Assembly: GCF_003589595.1 (NCBI RefSeq)
Contig: NW_020654972.1
Coordinates: 10,548,048 to 10,612,047 of the forward strand
Origin: Hyposmocoma kahamanoa
Lineage: Eukaryota > Arthropoda > Insecta > Lepidoptera > Cosmopterigidae
Reading direction: 5' to 3'
Length of the DNA stretch: 64,000 nucleotides
In this document: positions 10,078 to 22,000 of the stretch, one piece after another
Layout: the number at the start of each line of letters is the position of its first letter
Numbering within the stretch: position 1 is the stretch's first letter
Notes under the pieces: generated by a model
The model's input: only the letters and a program-made list of their open reading frames with translations
Databases searched by the model: none
Told to the model about the DNA's origin: nothing
Translations under genes and position numbers: made by a program

Positions 10078-10372
10078 CGTCATCTCTAGTCAGTGATGGT
10101 AGCTGTAAAGGCACCTCTCTGAGTGAAGAAATAAACTTCTCACAGGCGCTACGGCAAAAAAGTCGTTAAAAACCAAGAACAAAGATCTGCAAGAAACGCA
10201 TAGAAATATTCATAAGGACCGCTGGTCCGTTTCGTGGCTTAATTGGCAGAGCATCTGGCGCGGATTGCCCGAGGGTGCTGGTTCGGATTCAGCTGAATGA
10301 ATCTTTGTTATTAATAATTATAACAAACTAGTGGAATAATTGACAAAAAAAAATCATTGAATAGTATAACAT
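10078..10372 (+). mobile_element. tRNA-derived SINE, family C, best copy
   Basis: The tRNA-like part at about 10225-10300 has an A box TGGCTTAATTGGCAGAGC and a B box GGTTCGGATTC at tRNA-like spacing. Upstream is GACATCTCTAG-like, GGTAGCTGTAAAGG and GGCGCTACGGC; downstream is AATAATTATAACAAACTAGT and a TTGAATA tail. This is the copy that shows polymerase III origin best. Confidence 0.75.
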
Positions 10373-10406
10373 TGTGATGTGACTTTCAATAATCTTAATA
10401 ATGTCA

Positions 10407-10884
10407 CTACAGAGTTCTAAAAAATCGACCTCAAAAGTACGTGGAATTACGTCTATTTGTCATGTTTTATTGAAATCGGTTACCGGAAAGTGAGCAAGCC
10501 CGGATTCATCCCCTAGTTCGCCACTATATGGAACTTGACACAGGAGATAATTAAAATCGGTTCTCACTACTCAAAGTGTATTGATAGACAAAAACGCCTT
10601 GAATTTGAGAATAGCAAAATCAACCATTAAAATAATTGCTCCTTATAATAAAATTTAGGCGCTATTTATAAAAATGAATCTTCAAGCGTGAACAGCCACC
10701 CTTAGAGGTGGATGATCTTCTTCAAAATTAAATGAGACCACTATGGAGGTACGCTCTTTTCAACAAAAAAAAGGAATTATCAAAATCGGTTCACAAATGG
10801 CGGAGTTATCGCGTAACGTGCATACAAATAAAGAACCATACATTCGAATTGAGAACCTCCTCCTTTTTTTGAAGTCGGTTAAAA
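10407..10884 (-). mobile_element. family B, full-length copy
   Basis: Read on the minus strand it runs from AACCGACTTCAAAAAAAGG to GGTCGATTTTTTAGAACTCTG. The two ends form an imperfect inverted repeat on CCGAC(T/C)TCAAAA, so a fold-back DNA element or a derivative is likely. About 480 bp, no coding capacity. Confidence 0.7.
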
Positions 10885-10907
10885 AGGTACATTTGTTATA
10901 TGAAAAA

Positions 10908-11110
10908 TTGGGTCCCCGCGGCAAGGTGCCCAAGATGCTGGCAGCGTTCCCCCTTTGTATTGCTATGCTAATGCGTAAACTGGGACCCCACGGGCTAAGG
11001 GTTTCGACTCCAAAGGCTGTAAATAGGTAGTCGGAGCCGTGATCCCGGTACTCATTACTTTTTATTCTTTCTGCCAGCTCAGCTGTGGAGCCAGCTTTCT
11101 TGCTGGTGTG
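10908..11110 (-). pseudogene. LINE reverse transcriptase C-terminus with internal deletion
   Basis: Minus-strand frame reads AGSTAELAERIKSNEYRD, FGVETLSPWGPS and ISIAIQRGNAASILGTLP. This ending is characteristic of a group of animal non-LTR polyproteins (a GVET.G.WGP segment and a terminal IQRGNAASVLGT). About 25 residues that normally separate the two blocks are absent. It directly abuts the family-B copy at 10884. Confidence 0.7.
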
Positions 11111-11617
11111 ATGGAGATGGGATGGGGCATGTCGGCACATGTGGCGTCCCATACCAGTGCCCGACCCATACTCCAAGGGATGATAATCCGGTTATTATTA
11201 TTCATATAATTTAAAAATCCTAGTTTTACTTTCTAAAAGGTACATATTCTTCATAGTCCCAACTTGGATATTTTGTGAACATCATGGCAGGGCAGAAACG
11301 CTTTAGCCAATAAGAATATTTTGATTAATTCAGTCAATAAAAGGTATTTAAAGTAGATACGGTAACTTTAAGCATTTGGCAATAATGCAAACCCAGTAGT
11401 TCTGTTATTTTGAATTCTACAAACAGGCGGAGACCTGAAGTACAGACTCTAAACCATTCAGGCGTTAATTAGTCTCCACGCGGTATGAATGCCTACATAA
11501 CTCGATTTTCATTATGCACCTATATAACATAAAACTTATTTCGTAGATGTAAACTGTGAGAATTATTGTACTTGTTAGTTGTATTTTAATAATCGTTCCA
11601 ACTGCTAAATTTCTATC

Positions 11618-11737
11618 CTAAGGTTGCCTGGAAGAAATTGCTAGCAGAATTGCTAGCGGAAGAATTACCTTACTTAGTGATACTTACAATACTGTTGTAA
11701 TGTGTTCTCATTGTAATTTTTAATGTGCAATAAAGAA
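11618..11737 (+). mobile_element. LINE 3'-UTR fragment
   Basis: AGGTTGCCTGGAAGAAATTGC ... GTTCTCATTGTAATTTTTAATGTGCAATAAAG is the 3' tail of an RTE-like LINE that I know as very common in Lepidoptera. GCTAGC occurs twice in the stem region and AATAAA provides the polyadenylation signal. Confidence 0.6.
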
Positions 11738-13438
11738 TATGTCATACATTCATTCAAATTTTTTCTCAATTTTCTGGGGTATGTGCAGTGCTATAGTTAT
11801 TATTATTTTCAATTTATTATTATTTCTATTGAGTGTTATATGAGCGTTTTTGATGAGTACCTATTGAAAAGTGTGACACATCCATCAAAAACGGGGTGCA
11901 CGAGCCTTCCCGCACGATGTACCATTCCTGGGTTCGTAGCATTTGAACCTGGAGTCAGTTTAAAGTTGCAACGGAAAGCGAGTGAGCGCAAATGCGAGTA
12001 CCGTGTGATCCCGGGACTGGTTGCTTGTCAAAAATAATTAAATTTGAGTAGCATCCCCCAGGTTCAGTTGCACCTCGAGAATTAGGAAAGTAACTATTAT
12101 ATGTCTAGTGAACCCTGGACAACGATTTGGAATCCGTTTACCACAATGGCAAAGTACGTATTGTAAGTATTGTACGATAAGAAGAAGAAGACACATCCGT
12201 CTGTGGCATAATAGCAATCTGGTGAGAAACTCGCAGACGAGACAACCTTAAAAATTTCGTCCGACAGGTCATATGCATCGATATACCCATCTCAAAACAA
12301 CAGTAAGAGGACTGACTCTGCAGCTAAGGGAGGCAAAGGTATTACTACTTATTTGCACGTTAAAACTATAGTTTTGTGGGGTCACAGTACCCTTTCTTCC
12401 TATAAAATGATATCTATAAAGTTAATGGACCGACTGGGAGACCCAAAGGCTGGCAGTTATCTTACCCGGCGTATTAGCATAGCCATATAAAGTGACAACG
12501 TTGCCTGCAGTTTCGGCACCCTGCCGCAGGGACGTAATTTCATTAATGTTGCTATAATATTAAAGCTTTTAATGCATACGAACCTTTTGCATCTTTATCG
12601 GTAGGTGATAATGAATATTTTATGTGATACAGTATATTTTTACACATTCGTATGTCGTATCATGCCTATGTGTGATTTTGTTTGGTTGGACTGAACAAAA
12701 GGGGTCAAAAATGTTTTGTCTCGTTTCTATAGTGCCCCCTTCGCTTCAGTACGACCTTTTGTTTGCAAATATTACGTTAGTTTGACAGCTCAAACTGGTA
12801 GTAAATTTTTCGATCTCCGGGACATTTATTTCATGTTTGGTGACATTAAAAATATTTCTGTCCTTGGTAAGATTTGCTACCCGAATATTGCAAGAAAAAC
12901 CAGCAATGGCCGGAAGAGAGGATCGCAATAGTACAGTCGAAAGGAGCGTGGTGGTATGGTATGGTGGTGGCCGATTTCTTTTAATTATTGAATTACCTGC
13001 AAAAATATCCATATCCAGCTCAAACTAAGTGAGGTCGCAGATAGAGTGGCGCTGTTTTTGTTTGGATTCATTCGGAATTATTAAAGACATCCGACATGAT
13101 TCCATGATAGTTGGACGGTTGCCATATTAGAAAAGGGAGGAGAATGCTTTGTAAACGAGAACGTATTGACATAGGGCGCTTTTTTGAGTTAACGTCTTGG
13201 AAAACAACCGTGGTGCTATTACTGCGAATTCACCAAGTGACATAGAAAATGCATTTTAGTGTAAATAATTTGTCTTCTATACTTTTGAATTATTAATGTG
13301 AAAAGTGAATAAACGAGTTAGTTACAATCCTCGAAAGTTATTTTTTAATCGTCAACTGAATTGATAATGTAAAGTGTTCCCGACAACGAATCTGTTGTCC
13401 ACTGGGACTGTCCAACAAGCATATTTACTTACTGTAAT
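11738..13438. other. no gene; GAA-rich LINE-like tail at 12160-12192
   Basis: TATTGTACGATAAGAAGAAGAAG at about 12169-12191 resembles the microsatellite tail of L2/CR1-type LINEs, preceded by degraded sequence with no readable frame. Overlapping 60-100-residue frames at 12716-13028 show no motif. Confidence 0.35.
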
Positions 13439-13439
13439 A

Positions 13440-13600
13440 ACAATAATGAACCACGCTACCACACCAATCACCCGGTCTTAAACTAGGGAACGCCCTGTGC
13501 TATGAGTACCAAAGCACTCAGACTGGGGCACTACCTAGAACATTCAGACGACAATCAATTTGGAAAGTACATTTACCAAATAAAAAATACCGAAGCTGAA
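13440..13600 (+). repeat. dispersed repeat E (SINE-like), copy 1
   Basis: CGGTCTTAAACTAGGGAACGCC...TGAGTACCAAAGCACTC...GGGGCACTACCTAGAACATTC shares its order of blocks with 24240-24450. A 81-residue frame across it is a chance frame. Confidence 0.45.
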
Positions 13601-15111
13601 ATCCGGAATCCACCAATGAATACGTTCCGTTCTCTTTTTTTAATGACCATTATTGGCTTTCTACTATGCAAATCGGTTTATGTTTACCAAGTAGTAATAA
13701 AGTTGACATTCCTAAGAAAAATGAATAAACAAAATTATTTATTTTGATTTTTTTGCATTTAATCTTTTATATTGGTATTTATTCATCTTTGCCAGCCGTT
13801 CTGGAGGCAATTCAACTTCCAGTTTATTTTGCGGGAATGCCTTTGTGTCGGCTTCTTGAACTCCAATTGTCGCCTCTGCCTTTCATTTCTTTGACGACTG
13901 TTTTTACAATAAACGCCGTACATTGCTAGCTTAAAGAATTCTGTTGTGTTGCGTTAGCACTGTGACTTTATCCGCTCTAGACTAGATTGTTTTAAATTAT
14001 AATGGAAATTCTGAACTACAGTAACCAGTGTAACGAAGGTCTTTGTAATCTATGGGAGAAGTATTGTGTGGAGTGTTTTGTAGTGGTCGCAATAAGTTTT
14101 CCACTGTATGCTGTCCACTTACTAATTTTAAGTTTTAAACTAAAAAGGTTTTAAACTTAAAAATGAAGTAATTTTTATTTAAAGTTGACAGTTGACTTAA
14201 TTTGCCATATTCATTAAAACAAGTTGTTTTTTACAAATTTTTTTTTTTGTAGCTCAATAACAATAATTTTGATGAAATTGCAAGCACATGGTACTTATCA
14301 ACTTATGTATCAGGGTGAAAGACGGGCGCAATAGCAGTGCTCACAATATTAAGCAGCAATGGACTCGTAGCTACAAATTCAACCGCAATCTGAATAATAT
14401 TGTGAACGCTAAGCATTGTGCAGTGATATGAATTGCACCTCGGTCTCAATGGGACCGACCTCTATCTCCTCACTGAAAAGGTATTCAATTTCAAATTTAA
14501 TAAAGTAATTTACGTTTCTTCAAAAATAATATTTGTAATACTAGAAATAAGTTCTTCTATCTTTAAGCGTTGCTCTTGCTAATACAGTGTATTTCAAGTT
14601 TCGTTATTGTAGAAGTAGAGAACTTACAGTAGAATTTTTAAAAGTAATTGTTTCACTTACACAATTTTGCATTCATATTTAGTGTCACACGAGTGAAAAT
14701 TAAAAATTAATCAAAATTACTAATCAAGCGCAGCGAGTGAAAATTTCTCGGTATCCATTCAAATATCCAGTCGACGGAGTTTCTCAACAGCTGCTCTTCA
14801 ACCGATACCTATGAAATTTGAAACATGTATAAAAATGCAATGTTACAGATTGTGACGAAGTCCAAATGTTAAGTAGAATTGTAAAATTTTGCATGCGCTA
14901 TTGTGCAGAACTTTCAAACAAGAAAAATAAAGAACATTGTAAAGCAAACAATGCGCCCGAATTTGATCGAGCTCAACCCGCGCGGACGCCGCGCAGTTGC
15001 CGAGGGAGTCCGCAAAATACGTTCTATTTATTTAGCTTTAGCTTTTACGTTTTAAACTTAAATGTTGTTGCCTATTAAATAGAATTCAGATTCGCCTTTA
15101 ATGGACATGAA
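13601..15111. other. no gene; family A scrap at 14280-14342
   Basis: AAGCACATGGTACTTATCAAC then TTATGTATCAGGGTGA at 14280-14325 is the middle of family A. The rest is AT-rich, becoming GC-rich toward 14950-15010. Nothing coding is recognised. Confidence 0.45.
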
Positions 15112-15397
15112 GGCGTGGTAACTGGGCGGTTAAAGCGCGATGGCCGGGCGAAAACTTTCTTCTCGTATAACTGGGCGCTTACGCTTGGCTATGTTTTTAT
15201 TGGTGCGGAACCTGAGTGGGTAGGTGCCACTACGTATAAATCGCTAATCAATACTACTGAGTTCCGAATTGAAAGACGCGTAAGGCAGTGTGAACCATTC
15301 AATTACTATTACTCTTGTACAAGAGACTTAGCGCCCAGTTATACGAGGAGAAAGCGTTCGAGCGGCCGCCGCGCGGCGCCCGCCCCGTTACCACGCC
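15112..15397. mobile_element. miniature element with ~70-bp inverted ends
   Basis: 15112-15182 and 15329-15397 are inverted copies. Both start GGCGTGGTAAC, both contain GAAxxCTTTCT(T/C)CTCG and both end TATAACTGGGCGCT. The arms are GC-rich in AT-rich DNA and enclose about 145 bases. No transposase is present, and no convincing target duplication was seen. Single-stranded DNA or transcripts across it would fold into one long hairpin. Confidence 0.7.
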
Positions 15398-15812
15398 TAC
15401 AATAATACAACCGCGCAGCCGGTTCGCCAAACTCGCGAAGTGGATGGTACAACACAATAAATAATGTAATAGAACTTAACAGGTTACAATTGTTGGACGT
15501 AACCTAACGAGATTTAAAAATTGCTTTAAATAATCACTGAAATTGTGTCACTACAAGCTGCATATAAAACTAAAAGTAATATTATTAATCTTGAGTAAAC
15601 AGAGGAGTGACTTTCCACTACGATCAGGGACTTCGAAACCACAACTAAATTCCTTATCCAACTAAATTCATTATTCTTAATGGCTTGCGGGGACATCGCT
15701 TCGGGTAACATTTGAGTTATTTATCTCACATCTGATCGAGGGTGGCACATTCTGGAACACATGGACATTTTGGTAAATGATTTCTAATTTTGTTTTCTTG
15801 GTTAGTTTAATT

Positions 15813-15950
15813 AAATAAATAAATAAATAAATAAATAACGCACACACTCAACATAGCCCCGCACTAGGGAAACCCTGTGTCGCAGGTGCCATGGACACAC
15901 ACATAGACAGCCACAAATTACACCCAAACTCACGAGAGAAATAAATGTAA
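15813..15950 (+). repeat. dispersed repeat E2 with (AAAT)n start, copy 1
   Basis: (TAAA)n is followed by CACTCAACATAGCCCCGCAC, AGGGAAACCCTGTGTCGC and AGACAGCCACAAATTACACC, closely matching 52960-53080. Confidence 0.6.
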
Positions 15951-17689
15951 AATTGTTCAGTTATTGTGAAAGTGCAATATTATTATTATTGCTATTATAT
16001 AGAGGCTCCTACAGGGTGTCCTACTAGGGCCAAACTTTTTTTTTTATTCGCTATTTATTTCGTTTTTGATTATTCACACCATAACTTGAACTTGTACTAC
16101 GAATTGAACGTTTTCTGTGATTTCTAATGCAAAGACTTCCTTTCTTTGTAGAGCAATGGGTTATTAAAACCCTGATGAGGAAAAGGATGTACACTTAAGT
16201 TTAATAAAGTGAATCCTTTGTCTTAAACGCTGACACCATTTGGATCTTATGAATTTTAACGGGTCAGTAGGTCAAGAGGCAGAACGTGGGTTTCGTAATT
16301 TACGGGCTCCTCCCTTGCATTTACGAACGCAACGCTTTAGTTAATCCTTTCATAATATAAGCAAACGTTTAAACGTTTGAACTATGTATTATGTAGAGAT
16401 TAAACAGTCAACATGAATGTGATATCTAAACGTATATTTCTCTGTTTTCTCATAAAGGACTGTTCGAAAATATTTGAACACACAGTTTGACATTTATGAG
16501 ACAACATTTGATAAAACAGGGCTGCGCTCGATATTTATAGACCAGTGGTCGAGAATTAGAAAACTCCGTAGAAAAATGACTTAAATAATGAAGTAAATTA
16601 CTTTACTTCATTATTTAAGTAACCTCCGTCCATCCGTGTAACTTTATCGGCATTATTGACTGAATTATAACCAAAAAACTTAAACTGTATAATTTTAGGA
16701 ATGTTAATATTACTATTGTATTTTTTGAATTTAATAAAAGCATAACCAGTGTAGTAACTCTAACACTTTAAATATAATAAAGAGTATCACAAGGTTAACC
16801 TCTTTACATCAAAAAACGTGTGAGTGAATGTTGTCAAACGCTTATAGTAAGAAGGTGTATTTAAGTATGATGAAAAACAAATTAGCAAATATCAACCGAT
16901 AACCAAGTAAGCAACTTTAAAACGCAGATAAAATCTTAAGATTTTCATCCGGAAAGTAAAACTTATGTTTAATTTTTATACATAAAGTTTTAAGTTGTGA
17001 AGGTGTGAGATACTTTTTTGTTATCTAGTGTTGTCTATAGAACTATAATTGAAGTGTAGTAAATTCGGCATATAGAGGATATTCTTGGTTTAAAGTAGGT
17101 TACTCAGAATAACGACTTTTAATGTTTTTAAAAAAAATTTTATTAAAAAAAGATGGTTACATAAATTGATTGTGTGCCCTTTCTCTATAAACAGTGCGAA
17201 TTTGAGAAAAGCGTTCGACCATTATTATACCAAGACTGTAGGACAACGTAAGACAGGCCGACTAAATCAAATAGTAATCTTATAATTCAAACACTGTGTT
17301 TGACAGACACAGGAAAGTGTTTCTATAAAAAGGTATGTAGTTTCTAATCCACATCAGTTGAACGACAGTCTAATGGTGACATATATAACATACACGATAC
17401 AAATCTAAGATAAGCTGGGATATCAGTTCTTTAATAAACACTTCATTATTCAAGGCTTACTCACGCTTAGCCTAGCAAAAGATATTGCACACTATATTGG
17501 GTTTTGAGGCAATAAGGACCCTTAGGGTTTGCTCTCACTAGCATCGTGGGGGAAACAATATCAAATGAAACTTACGCTTTGCATTTCGATTCTGAGACAC
17601 AAGAAACAAAACTTTGGTGAATCTATGGCATTCCATTTTATATATTAAATAGTGACACTTGTTTTTAACCCGAATATAGGGGAATATGA
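15951..17689. other. no gene; possible Tc1-type end at 16009
   Basis: CTACAGGGTGTCCTACTAGG at 16010-16029 resembles ends of Tc1/mariner-superfamily elements, but no partner end was found. The remainder is AT-rich. A perfect hairpin is listed separately. Confidence 0.35.
16579..16620. repeat. perfect 19-bp hairpin
   Basis: ACTTAAATAATGAAGTAAA (16579-16597), loop TTAC, then TTTACTTCATTATTTAAGT (16602-16620). All 19 pairs match. Confidence 0.9.
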
Positions 17690-17850
17690 AACCTTTTTAT
17701 CTGTTATATCGTAGCTCTCAAATGGCAGGACTGATCTCAAAGCCGTTTTTTTTATTTGAAAGCTAATTTCATCGAGATGGGATTCCATCCTATTCTGTTC
17801 ACCTGTTTAAAACTTATCAGCTCTTTTCTCAGTTAGCTTAGAGATCTGTG
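17690..17850 (+). repeat. dispersed repeat J (copy 2)
   Basis: ATATCGTAGCTCTCAAATGG, GACTGATCTCAAAGCCG and TCATCGAGATGGGAT match the copy at 4528-4666. Confidence 0.5.
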
Positions 17851-18110
17851 TCATAACGTCATCATTATCAACCCACTTATACATACCACTGGTGAGTACA
17901 GGTCTCCTCTAAGGCGAGGGTTTATGTCATAGTCCACCACAATGGTCCAATTCGGGTTGAAAACTTCAAATTCTCTTGTTTTTCGAGGATTGCGACTTGG
18001 ATCTTCGACTCGCAGGTTACATCGCTACGTTTTTCTTTACCGGAAAGCTCATGGTATACATCAAATTCTCGAAGACTGGATTCGAATCTACATGTCATTA
18101 AATGAATATT
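17851..18110 (-). mobile_element. tRNA-derived SINE, family D
   Basis: ATCATTATCAACCCACTTATA then GGTCTCCTCTAAGGCGAGG, TTTCTTTACCGGAAAGC and ATTCGAATCT correspond to the family-D order of blocks. Degenerate, with one chance 68-residue frame. Confidence 0.5.
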
Positions 18111-18360
18111 TATTTTACTTTCACTTATCCGATCGATTTGAAATTTAGTTTACGGTGGAAATCCAAAGACATTACAATTATAAAGTAACCTTGATCTAAT
18201 ACAGTTACCAGAATCGACTACATAATAAGACTAATGATATTAACGTATTAACTAACACCATGGACCAATAAGTTAAGAGAACTGGTAATCTTCATACTAC
18301 AAATCGTAACTCTGAAAAAGTTCAAAATTTCGTCTTATGTCTAGACGGTGCTGATCAATA
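18111..18360 (+). repeat. dispersed repeat I (copy 2)
   Basis: GAAATTTAG..., GACATTACAATTATAAAGT and CCTTGATCTAATAC parallel 5385-5460. Confidence 0.4.
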
Positions 18361-18899
18361 ACCTAGAAGTAGTTTATAACAAAATTAAAAATAAAATAAA
18401 AAGACTATTCTTCAACACTACAACGATACATAAAAACTTAAAATAGTGGCTTAAATCTAAGTCAGTGTTGAAGAAAAGGTAACAGCCTCAGCAATTTGCT
18501 GGTTTTCAGGCATCACACTATATATAATGTAAGTACAAGTCAAACACATTTGTCGCTGTAGAAACCGCAGTATGCAGTTTCTAATTAAATATATAATTAA
18601 GAAACCACCCCACTCACCGCAATTATAGAATATTATATATATACTACAGAAATTCCAGTTAAAATTCGTATAAAAAACCACAAATTATACACCGACCATG
18701 CAGCAAAAAGTTTAAAAGGCATTTTATAACATATATAGAATAGAACAGGCAAAGAATGAAATTGATATTGTATAAATAGCCGTGGATATCAATTAATTCC
18801 TTATTAATATGGAATATAAGAAGTCAGTTTCTTTTCCTCGTAACACTATTCAAATATAGATAATGAGGTAAAATTATTTTCTGAAGATAAATATCCTTG
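18361..18899. other. no gene recognised
   Basis: AT-rich, no recognised feature. Confidence 0.4.
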
Positions 18900-19255
18900 T
18901 CGATAAATGGCATTATGGCGTTATGTGTTACAAACGAAATTTATAAATTAACACTTCCTAATATGGGTAGATGGCGCTAGTCCCAAACAAAATAAAAGAA
19001 TAGCCGGCAGTATCCATAAAAATCTGTACAATACGCACCATCCAGTTGATTTCTTTGTTATCAGTAGAAATTAGAGTTGGTAGCTTTGATAAATTGTAGC
19101 TCTTCAATGTAAAACAAATTTATTACAAAAATAGCTGTTTGGTCGCGACATCTGGTATACGAATAGGTACTAAATACCCAACTATATACGCTGTCTTGTA
19201 TTTCGATTAGCAATCCTCTTGAGTTATTGGTTCATGGTAACACTGAATCAAAATT
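18900..19255. repeat. dispersed repeat H (copy 1)
   Basis: ATGGGTAGATGGCGCTAGTCC, AATAGCCGGCAGTATCC, AATTAGAGTTGGTAGC, ACAAAAATAGCT and AAATACCCAACTATA match 53148-53690 almost colinearly. The second copy has about 220 extra bases. The class is not evident; AGATGGCGC and its complement GCGCCATCT occur inside copy 2. Confidence 0.6.
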
Positions 19256-19798
19256 TCTAATATCCTTTGGTCTATTTAGAGACGGTTGCCACTCAAAGGT
19301 CAGTGGTTCAAATTCCGTACATTACATTTGGCGGTAATTGACTCAATCCTTATTATGACTATGACACTTTATTTAATTAGTAAGCACTGTCAGTGTAAGT
19401 TATACAGAATAAATAAAATTAAGTACAACAAATATCGTGCTTGGGCTATTGACTTTCAAATAAATGGACGACGGGTCTAATACAAAAACCACGAAAAAAA
19501 TTTCCCAAGTCAACCTATTTAAACGTAGTGACATGTAAAGGAATATGAAAAAGCTAAAACGTTGAATTTAAATTGTAATGTCATCGCAGTACTGTCTAAT
19601 TTTGCTTGCTTCGCTGTCAGTCGAACAAACGAAGACTAAAGCGTGAATGACGCTCTGTATACGATTTTAACGCCCTATAAGTTCGGACACTTTTTAGCGC
19701 GGACCCGACGTCTATATAATTGTAAGTCAATGGTTTGGGCTCATTAAATTGCTCTCGACAAGTTGTTGTTGTGTTTTTTTTATTAAAGAGTATATTGC
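19256..19798. other. no gene recognised
   Basis: No recognised coding region or repeat. Confidence 0.4.
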
Positions 19799-20046
19799 CT
19801 TTTTTATAATACCAAGTGCCGGGACGAATAAGTCTTGCATCAGGTGGTAAGCAATTAGTTGCAGGGTCACTCAGAGCTTCAAATCCCAAATATCTGAGGG
19901 GCACTACCACTGCTACTGTCATCCTGAGACATAAGTTGACAAGTCCCGTGTGCTTGTAATTTCACCCTTACCCTTGGCGACAGAAATAAGTATAGTGCTA
20001 GTACTTCCTTGGATAAACTCTTTTACAAGGAGCTCTACTGCTACAA
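19799..20046 (-). mobile_element. dispersed repeat family A
   Basis: Inverted: poly(T) and ATAATACCAAGTGCCGGGAC at the left, then the upstream part (AGTACTTCCTTGG, ACAAGGAGCTCTACTGC) at the right. Confidence 0.7.
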
Positions 20047-20919
20047 AACTCCTGCCTGCCTACATGCCTGTGCTTGTGAGTTTATTCTTCAGTATTTTGT
20101 CAGACGTTTTTTCAACACCATTTCCTATTCTTACTCTTGTGTCATTAAAGCTGTTCTACTGTTCATACCAAACTAAATGACATAAAACTTTTTTTTCGCA
20201 TGTAAATCGCGAAAATTTGTTTTTACATGTTCCATTGATAAATCTAATTGACATAAATCAGATTTATATAAAGTGTGATTTATTTTTTATCATCATGCCT
20301 AGAATTGGCATAATCATATGCATCGTTGGTCAAAGTTCTGCACCTCGTTACCAAGTCGCTGTTATCCCTGGAAATTCCAGCAGACTATGGCTCAGCTAAA
20401 AATTCAACATAAGCTTCCCTTCATTGCTTTACCACGAGTCACGACTTTTTTAAAACATATTTTCTTTAAGATCTCTGTCTTGTTCGTTTACTTAACAAGG
20501 AATGTTTAAAACAATGCACGGTGTATTATGAAAATATTTTATGCTCTTTTGTTAGTGGTTTTAATATTTTTAAACAATATTTAGTATGGCGATGTTTTTA
20601 TGGAGGTACCGTCATAAAAGAGTTATATTACTCGTAGTTTCGTCATTTACGGCGGTTCCATCAGTCTGCGGTATGAGGAATGATGGTTGAAATATCGTTG
20701 TTAGTCTGAATAAATTATAAAATTGAGACATATAAAATGTCAGGTGTGTTTAACGATCTCCATGCATTGAGCGCAACTTACATACAATTTCCATACTTAT
20801 TGACAGTTGTCATTACCATAGTATAATAAAACAAGTAATGTAAATCCATACGAACTTAATAGCGCTGCTTGTATGTGTGCACGATCGCCGTGAGGCGTGT
20901 ACGGACTCACACATTCACA
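20047..20919. other. no gene recognised
   Basis: AT-rich. Two overlapping 60-residue frames at 20217-20509 have no motif. Confidence 0.4.
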
Positions 20920-22000
20920 TTATCCTGCGCGGCACTCGCGTTGCACGGCTTAGTAGGACTAGCACGACAGCACGCGACTTGCGCGAGAGCGACATAATGG
21001 GCGAAATACTGCTGTACTCGCATTAGGGTTGTTGCGAACATCAGCATCCGTATGCGCGTCCGCAGATAATCTGCATAAGTTTCTGCATCTGCATTCATCG
21101 ATGCAGATATTAATTGCGGATATTCGAGTCGTGACATGACCTAAAAGACCCGCTGGAATAATTTACAAACCTTCCAGAAAGAGACTGAAAGCCGAAAATG
21201 CAGCTCAGCTGTTGTTTTTACAACATAACTTTTATAAAATTCCAGAACAATTAAGCTAGGCAGATTGATTGTTAATAAAAATGTGAGTAAATTAATTTGC
21301 TACTCCGCAAACCCAGTGAAGGTAAAATCGTGCAAAATTGCTTGTATACCTCCGAATATATAACAGAAGCGTAACTACAGTCACAAACCGCCTGTCCACG
21401 AGGCATCCTCAGGGGTTGTTGATTGCTCGACACTCGGCCGAAGAATGAGCTCGTGTAAAACGGTTGGTATATTTATACCCTGCTACCCCAGTGTTACCAC
21501 TGTTGAAACTCAAAAATGAAGGTGATGATGCAAAATTCAATTGTTCATTTATTATACACCCCTGTTGTTGTACTTAATTATTGCCATCTGTTCTAAAAAA
21601 AAATATTCAACACAAGCAATTTTTTTTAACATGTACTTCCGCAAAGTAACGCCTGATTCTATTAATTACTTAGATTGGTTGTTTTCATGCAGATTGATTA
21701 ATTTGGTAATAAATGTCAGAAAATCGTTGAAATAATATTTTATTACAATACCAAAGAAAATAGAAAGCTTTTTCATATAAATAGATCCAGTAAGGATGTA
21801 AGTACATTTTTCACGTTTTTTTTAAATGCATAAAATCAGCAACAGCGGATATGTAAAGACCTTTCATCAGCAACAACCCGGACTCGCATACCGACTCGCG
21901 GACAATAGTAGCAAAGTCTAACCAATAGTAATATCTCGCGCTTCTATGTTGCGCTCGCGCAAGTCGCGCCTTACCGTGCTAGAAGAGCGAGTGCGCCTAC
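20920..22000. mobile_element. GC-rich fold-back element split by a hAT-like insertion
   Basis: 20960-20998 and 21946-21981 are inverted: both read CTAGCACG..., then CGCGACTTGCGCGAG. They surround the hAT-like element at 21024-21881, which must be the younger insertion. The outer edges are approximate. Confidence 0.5.
21024..21881. mobile_element. hAT-like non-autonomous element (copy 2)
   Basis: Ends TAGGGTTGTTGCG and its inverse GCAACAACCCGG, with a perfect 8-bp target duplication ACTCGCAT at 21016-21023 and 21882-21889. Internal blocks (AACATCAGCATCCG, GAGTCGTGACATGACCTA, AATTAAGCTAGGCAGATTGA, AAAGCTTTTTCAT) are colinear with 4966-5301, but this copy is about 520 bp longer. No transposase frame. 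Confidence 0.75.

Noticed and set aside
10225..10300. Possible tRNA gene
   Set aside because: It has A and B boxes, but the arms do not form a tRNA cloverleaf by eye and the unit recurs with SINE flanks, so it is a SINE head.
10743..11030. Shared peptide frames at 10743-11030, 30828-31112 and 53939-54148
   Set aside because: The common IMKIGSQIPELSRN-type peptide comes from repeated DNA (family B) read by chance; copies are broken at different points.
14866..15405. Two plus-strand frames of 70 and 96 residues
   Set aside because: The second lies across the inverted-repeat element and is low-complexity, GC-driven; the first has no motif.
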